The notes under the pieces: model-generated
What the model was told of the DNA's origin: nothing
What the model saw: the letters and a program-made list of their open reading frames with translations, nothing else
Databases searched by the model: none
Assembly (NCBI RefSeq): GCF_004364865.1
Contig: NZ_SOAU01000001.1
Span: 3,008,001-3,072,000 of the forward strand
DNA: 64,000 nucleotides
Direction of reading: 5' to 3'
Source of the DNA: Ilumatobacter fluminis
Lineage (GTDB): Bacteria > Actinomycetota > Acidimicrobiia > Acidimicrobiales > Ilumatobacteraceae
Made by a program: the position numbers and the translations under genes
Shown here: positions 60,049 to 64,000 of the stretch, piece by piece
Layout: each line of letters opens with the position of its first letter
Position numbering within the stretch: position 1 is the first letter of the stretch

Positions 60049-60903
60049 ATGAGCGCGGCCAACCACCACGTCCTCACCCTCACCTGTCCCGACCGCCCGG
60101 GGATCGTCGCGGCCGTATGTGCCGGCGTCCTCGACGTCGGCGGCAACATCGTCGAGAACCAGCAGTTCAGCGACCCGGAGACGAACACGTTCTGCATGCG
60201 CATGGTCGTCGACTCCGGAACGGACGACCCGTCGAAGGTGCACTGGGCCGTGTCCGAACGACTCGCCGACCCGATGGCCGACGTGCACGTGCGCCCGGCC
60301 GACGCCCGGCCGAAGGTGCTGGTCATGGTGTCGAAGTTCGACCACTGCCTCGTCGACCTCCTCTACCGCTGGCGGAACGGGCTGCTGCCGATCGACATCC
60401 CGCTGATCGTCTCGAACCACCCCGACTGCCAGCCGGTCGCCGGCCGGTACGACATCCCGTTCCTCCACCTACCCGTCACGAAGGACACCAAGGCCGAGCA
60501 GGAGGCGCAGATCCAGGAGCTGGTGCGCACTCACGACATCGACCTCGTCGTGCTCGCCCGCTACATGCAGATCCTCTCCGACGACCTGTGCGAGTTCCTG
60601 CGCGGGCGGGCGATCAACATCCACCACTCGTTCCTCCCCGGCTTCAAGGGCGCCCGCCCGTACCACCAGGCCCACGAGCGTGGCGTGAAGCTCGTCGGCG
60701 CGACGGCCCACTTCGTCACCGCCGAACTCGACGAGGGGCCGATCATCGAGCAGGACGTCGCTCGCGTCTCGCACGCACACACCGCCGAGCAACTGGTCGA
60801 ACTCGGCCAGGACACCGAACGCCTCGTCCTCGCTCGCGCCGTGCGCTACTGGGCCGACGACCGCGTCTTCCTCGTCGGCAACAAGACCGTCGTCTTTAGC
60901 TGA
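60049..60903 (+). CDS. purU: Formyltetrahydrofolate deformylase
   Basis: PurU hydrolyses 10-formyltetrahydrofolate to formate and tetrahydrofolate, which balances one-carbon pools and feeds purine synthesis. The 284-residue protein has an N-terminal ACT domain (VLTLTCPDRPGIVAAVCAGVLDVGGNIVENQQF) and a formyltransferase fold with VSNHPDC, YMQILSDDLCEFL, the catalytic His and Asp in INIHHSFLPGFKGARPYHQAHERGVKLVGATAHFVTAELDEGPIIEQD. ATG at 60049 gives the standard N-terminus. The stop is three bases before the palindromic element that carries the IS30 insertion. Confidence 0.96.
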   Translation: MSAANHHVLTLTCPDRPGIVAAVCAGVLDVGGNIVENQQFSDPETNTFCMRMVVDSGTDDPSKVHWAVSERLADPMADVHVRPADARPKVLVMVSKFDHCLVDLLYRWRNGLLPIDIPLIVSNHPDCQPVAGRYDIPFLHLPVTKDTKAEQEAQIQELVRTHDIDLVVLARYMQILSDDLCEFLRGRAINIHHSFLPGFKGARPYHQAHERGVKLVGATAHFVTAELDEGPIIEQDVARVSHAHTAEQLVELGQDTERLVLARAVRYWADDRVFLVGNKTVVFS

Positions 60904-60921
60904 CCGAACAGAAGGGGTCAG

Positions 60922-62133
60922 GCTGGATTCCAGTGGTCAGTGCAACACGAGTTGGTCGAAGACTTCTAATGGTGTCAGGAAGCTGTGGCGTTTGCGTGGC
61001 CGGTTGTTGAGTTTGTGAGCGATCGCGTCGAGTTGTTCTTGGCTGAACTGGGACAGGTCACTGTCTCTGGGTAGGTATTGGCGTAGCAGCCCGTTGATGT
61101 TTTCGTTGCTGCCTCGTTGCCAGGGAGCGTGCGGGTCGCAGAAGTACACCTTCATGTCGGTGGCCATCGTGAACCGGCGGTGAGCAGCCATTTCGGTGCC
61201 GCGATCCCAGGTGAGTGTTCCCTGCAGCACGGCCGGCAGGGTTCGGACACGTGCTGCGATCGCGTCCGCGACGTGATCGGCTTGTTTGGTGCCAAGTTTG
61301 GACAGCATCACGAGTCCGGTGGTGCGCTCCACGAGCGTGCCGACCTGGGAGCCGTTGTTGCGACCCATGATCAGATCGCCTTCCCAATGGCCAGGCACCA
61401 GACGGTCCTCGATGTCGTCGGGACGTTCCGCGATCGACACCAGGTCCGGGATCGAGGACTGGTCCCGGTTCCGAGCCGTGACCGGGCGGGCCCGGCGATG
61501 CTGAGGTTGAGTACGTAGACACGCAGCGAGTTCTTTACGGAGCCCGCCCCGACCATGCACATACAACGCTCGATAGATCGTTTCGGGGGACACTCGCATC
61601 GTCTCGTCGTCGGGAAACTCGAGCACCAGCCTGGCACTGATCTGTTCCGGCGACCACTGCTCGAGATCAAGCCAGCACGCAACCACCATCGCCAGCAACG
61701 GGAACTGCTCGAACTTGAACAACTTCGGTCGCTTCGCACGCTGCTGAGCGGCCAGATGCGCAGCAACCGCCCGATACTCGTCGCGGCCACCGTTGTTGTT
61801 GATCTCACGGCCCACCGTTGAACGATGCCGATCAATCCGACGCGCGATCTCAGCGTTGGAAACCCCTTCCACGATCCCACGAGAGATCTCTTCCCGGCCG
61901 GTCAACGTCAACCGGCTCACTGATGTGTCACGAACCTGTTTCTCCACCTCGGGATCATGAGCAATCCGACGCACCGTTGTCGAAGACAACCCGAACCGTC
62001 GAGCCACCCCAGCTTGTGTGTGACCATCGGCCACCAACAACCACACCCAACAACGAACCTCATCAGCAACACGCTGCCTCGGCATGAACACCTCCAAAAG
62101 ATCAAGGTGTTGCAACGACCCTCGGAACCCAGC
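60922..62133. mobile_element. Complete IS30-family insertion sequence, 1212 bp
   Basis: The ends carry 27-bp imperfect inverted repeats, 60922-60948 (GCTGGATTCCAGTGGTCAG...) and 62107-62133 (reverse complement begins GCTGGGTTCCGAGGGTCG), matching at 21 of 27 positions. CAG at 60919-60921 and 62134-62136 is a 3-bp target duplication, within the 2-4 bp known for IS30. It encodes one transposase. Base composition is clearly lower in G+C than the neighbours, which fits recent arrival. Confidence 0.92.
60937..62085 (-). CDS. IS30 family transposase
   Basis: The 382-residue transposase begins at ATG 62085. N-terminal helix-turn-helix regions are visible: AGVARRFGLSSTTVRRIAHDP and the IS30-type LTLTGREEISRGIVEGVSNAEIARRIDRHRSTVGREI. 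The DDE catalytic triad is Asp in GHWEGDLIMG, Asp in LTWDRGTEM and Glu in GSNENINGLLRQYLP. The frame is open with no stop or frameshift, so the element may be active. An in-frame extension beyond 62085 would leave the IS and is rejected. Its 3' end lies inside the left inverted repeat. Confidence 0.96.
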   Translation of the reverse strand: MPRQRVADEVRCWVWLLVADGHTQAGVARRFGLSSTTVRRIAHDPEVEKQVRDTSVSRLTLTGREEISRGIVEGVSNAEIARRIDRHRSTVGREINNNGGRDEYRAVAAHLAAQQRAKRPKLFKFEQFPLLAMVVACWLDLEQWSPEQISARLVLEFPDDETMRVSPETIYRALYVHGRGGLRKELAACLRTQPQHRRARPVTARNRDQSSIPDLVSIAERPDDIEDRLVPGHWEGDLIMGRNNGSQVGTLVERTTGLVMLSKLGTKQADHVADAIAARVRTLPAVLQGTLTWDRGTEMAAHRRFTMATDMKVYFCDPHAPWQRGSNENINGLLRQYLPRDSDLSQFSQEQLDAIAHKLNNRPRKRHSFLTPLEVFDQLVLH

Positions 62134-62203
62134 CAGGCACCTTCTGTGCACCCGGGTCAGGTACCCCGAGCGAGCTGAACAGAAGGTGCCTGACCCCTTC
62201 TGT

Positions 62204-62560
62204 TCAGAGGACGAGGTTGCGGAGGCCGAGTCCCATGATGAAGAGGCTGCCGAAGCCGTAGAGCAGCGTGGTCTTGTCCTTGATGAACGGGCTGCCGCGA
62301 TAGCTGTACAGGATCGCCACGGCGACGAGCGTGGAGAAGCCGTACAGCATGTGCATGTCGTCGATCTCGATGTCGGCCTGATTCGCCCACAGCGCCCCGA
62401 CGGCCGCCTGGACGAACGTGGTCGCCTGCGCGACGATGACGAGCCCCCACATCGGCATTCCTGCCAGTTGCCGCCACTGGTAGGCCGCGAGGCACCAGAC
62501 GCCGGCGAGCGCGTTGCTGGCGATCAGCACCCACGCCGTGATGTTGTGCAGGTCGCCCAC
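62204..62560 (-). CDS. Small four-span membrane protein, function unknown
   Basis: The 118-residue protein has four predicted membrane segments (about 8-27, 36-58, 69-86 and 96-114). It starts GTG at 62560 and begins MGDLHNITAWVLIASNALAGVWCLAAYQW. A His-rich segment (DDMHMLYGF) lies between spans 2 and 3. I cannot assign a family. It is the downstream neighbour of a lipoprotein gene (4-bp gap) and its stop codon overlaps a palindromic element by two bases. Confidence 0.75.
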   Translation of the reverse strand: MGDLHNITAWVLIASNALAGVWCLAAYQWRQLAGMPMWGLVIVAQATTFVQAAVGALWANQADIEIDDMHMLYGFSTLVAVAILYSYRGSPFIKDKTTLLYGFGSLFIMGLGLRNLVL

Positions 62561-62564
62561 GGCG

Positions 62565-63317
62565 TCACTCGCCGCAGCCGTAGCCGCCGAAGATCACGGT
62601 CACGAAGTCGTCGTCGGCGGTCCCCGTGAGCAGCCCGTAGAACACGTCGCTCACGTAGTAGTTCGGGGGGATGCCGACGTCCTCGTCACCCTCGTTCACC
62701 GATGCCTCGGGGAACTCGGCGAACAGGTCGATCACCCGTGATCCGAGACCGACGTCGCCCGGCGTGTGCAGGCCGACCGGTTCGTCGCCGATCTCGCCGA
62801 CACGTCCGTACTCGTAACCGATGAAGTGTTCACGGTCGATGGCGTAGGTCGAGGCGTCGGAGAACAGCAGCGACAGCACGCCCCAGTCGACGCGACGTGC
62901 CTTGGTGGCGGCACCACCCGCGCCGCAGTCGGCGAACGCGAACGGGTCGACCCAACCGGTGTCACCGGTGTTGCCGCCCAGCACCGACGTGACGTATTCG
63001 ACGACGCCTTGTGGTGCGGCGCCGAACCGGGCCGAACCGAGGCCGTCGCCGCGCAGGATCAGTTCCTGGGTCGACAACGGTTCGGTCGTCGTCGTGGTCG
63101 CGTCCGTCGGCGGCGGCGTGGGCGGCACCGTCGTCTCGGGGACGGTGGAGGAATCGTCGCCGGGCACCGTCGTGTCGGGAACGGTCGTCGTCGATGTCGT
63201 CGACGCGAACGTGAAGCTCGGCGGCGTCGGCGACGTGGTCGGTTCGTCGTCGCTGCACGCAGCGACGAGCATCAGCCCGGCGACGGTGAGCGCGGCAACG
63301 GTCCTGCTCGTCGGCAT
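62565..63317 (-). CDS. Secreted lipoprotein with Thr/Pro-rich linker, function unknown
   Basis: The 250-residue lipoprotein has the lipobox LMLVAAC (Cys21), a Thr/Ser/Pro/Asp linker of about 60 residues and a folded domain of about 165 residues with two Cys residues near the middle and end (DCGAGG and GYGCGE). The domain repeats the motif TTEPLSTQELILRGDGLGSARFGA before the fold. No known family is recognised. ATG at 63317 is the start. It is probably cotranscribed with the small membrane protein downstream. Confidence 0.78.
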   Translation of the reverse strand: MPTSRTVAALTVAGLMLVAACSDDEPTTSPTPPSFTFASTTSTTTVPDTTVPGDDSSTVPETTVPPTPPPTDATTTTTEPLSTQELILRGDGLGSARFGAAPQGVVEYVTSVLGGNTGDTGWVDPFAFADCGAGGAATKARRVDWGVLSLLFSDASTYAIDREHFIGYEYGRVGEIGDEPVGLHTPGDVGLGSRVIDLFAEFPEASVNEGDEDVGIPPNYYVSDVFYGLLTGTADDDFVTVIFGGYGCGE

Positions 63318-63386
63318 GGGCTCATCTTGCCCAACGCGAGCAGCGAAACCTCGGCAATCCGGTGTGACCCGTACCGCCCCGGGCAC

Positions 63387-64000
63387 TCAGCCGGTCTGGT
63401 CGGCGAAGAACCAACCACGGCGCGGGCCGTCACCCGCCTCGCGGCCGTGTTCGATGAACCACTCGGTGCCGAACGCCTGGGCGAACGCGTCCATGGGCAT
63501 CTGGAGGAAGAAGCTCGAGTCGGTGACCTGGCTGCGGTGCGCCGCGATCGATCGGCGTTTGCGTTCGGCCCAGTCGGCGACGTCGACGGCCAGGGTGATC
63601 TCGGCTTCGGGGGTACCCATCGGGTTGCCGTCGTCCATCGGGCCGTCCGGGTCGAACTCGTCGGGGCCGAAGTCGAGCCCCTGTTCCTTGGCCGACTCGA
63701 TGCCGCGTCGCATGTCGTCGCGGTTCATCGTCGATTCGACGACCCGCAGCGCCGGCAGGTCGTCGGCAACCAGCTCCTCGGCTCGGCAGCCGACCTCGTG
63801 CACCCGGATGTGATCGGGGTGCCCGTAGCCGCCGTGCCAGTCGTAGATCGTCAGCACGTCGGCCGCTTCGTCACGCAGGATCTGAGCGAGCCGGCCCGCG
63901 GCCTCGTCGAGATCGGCGTTGGCGAAGGCGTGGTCGTGACCGTTTCCTTCCCAGCCGGTCATCCCCGAGTCGTGGTAGTCGAGGAACTCGACGCGGTGGA
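63387..64000 (-). CDS. PIG-L (LmbE-like) deacetylase family protein, N-terminus beyond the window
   Basis: The right window edge cuts the 5' end; the reading frame stays open to base 64000 with HRVEFLDYHDSG before the first internal Met. The visible part has the family zinc-ligand segment GGYGHPDHIRVHEVGC and the downstream AHRSQVTDSSFF helix. PIG-L proteins remove acetyl groups from N-acetylglucosamine-type substrates, and actinobacterial members (MshB, Mca) serve mycothiol biosynthesis or conjugate cleavage; an Mca/MshB-like role is possible but the N-terminal AHPDDE-type motif is outside the window. Confidence 0.85.
   Translation of the reverse strand, partial: HRVEFLDYHDSGMTGWEGNGHDHAFANADLDEAAGRLAQILRDEAADVLTIYDWHGGYGHPDHIRVHEVGCRAEELVADDLPALRVVESTMNRDDMRRGIESAKEQGLDFGPDEFDPDGPMDDGNPMGTPEAEITLAVDVADWAERKRRSIAAHRSQVTDSSFFLQMPMDAFAQAFGTEWFIEHGREAGDGPRRGWFFADQTG

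Larger units (their letters stand above)
60906..62205. repeat. Palindromic doublet of the CAGAAGG type, split by an insertion sequence
   Basis: The left part of one element (GAACAGAAGGGGTCAG) lies at 60906-60921 and its continuation (CAGGCACCTTCTG) at 62134-62146, separated by the IS element. The intact inverted partner with core GGTGCCTGACCCC is at 62177-62205. Joining the halves at the duplicated CAG restores a normal doublet. Confidence 0.85.

Noticed and set aside
62086-62151. N-terminal extension of the transposase to 62151.
   Set aside because: It would run through the right terminal inverted repeat and out of the insertion sequence into the target repeat.

Overview
The window is a high-GC, densely coded bacterial chromosome segment. 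An actinobacterium is indicated by a mycothione reductase (mycothiol chemistry), actinobacterial-type LexA boxes of the form CGAAC-N4-GTTCG, the lexA / LysM protein / nrdR gene order known from mycobacteria and corynebacteria, a B12-dependent ribonucleotide reductase and an F420-type PPOX protein. The overall gene set looks to me like the class Acidimicrobiia (Ilumatobacter-like). That placement is an inference from gene content; no rRNA gene is present.

Layout. 1-5 kb: DNA precursor supply and SOS control (nrdJ, a RibD-like reductase, nrdR, a LysM cell-division-type protein, lexA) with a dense array of LexA boxes. 5-18.4 kb: housekeeping genes (dapC, hflX, dapF, miaA, miaB, mycothione reductase) plus an alcohol dehydrogenase, an enolase-superfamily protein and an SMP-30 protein. 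18.5-24.7 kb: recA with its own LexA boxes, two small membrane proteins, and a four-gene ABC-2 operon whose cistrons overlap by four bases. 25-33 kb: a class III aminotransferase, an acyl-CoA dehydrogenase, tRNA-His, a very unusual lipoprotein (substrate-binding + two peptidoglycan-binding repeats + fasciclin), tRNA-Lys, nei and corA. 33-40.5 kb: a TetR-controlled asymmetric ABC exporter pair, SDR, DoxX, patatin and an enoyl-CoA hydratase. 40.5-55.7 kb: a complete L-rhamnose utilisation regulon. 55.7-64 kb: UGPase, esterase, purU, an intact IS30-family insertion sequence, two lipoproteins and a PIG-L deacetylase cut by the window edge.

How the genes work together. The rhamnose block contains an extracytoplasmic-sugar ABC importer (binding protein and two permeases, no ATPase), an alpha-L-rhamnosidase, rhamnose isomerase, rhamnulokinase, a fused aldolase/lactaldehyde dehydrogenase and an FMN lactate dehydrogenase. 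Together these take rhamnosides to pyruvate and dihydroxyacetone phosphate. A LacI repressor and four matching TGAAACGTTTCA-type operators tie the block together, and two PhyH-type Fe/2-oxoglutarate dioxygenases sit under the same operators, which is unexpected. The SOS block is similarly self-consistent: seven LexA-like boxes cover the divergent lexA / LysM promoters and another box covers the recA promoter.

The most distinctive non-genic signal is a dispersed family of short palindromes with a conserved GTCAGRC-like core and co-varying arms, mostly in inverted doublets between genes. The IS30 element has inserted exactly into one of them and left a 3-bp duplication.
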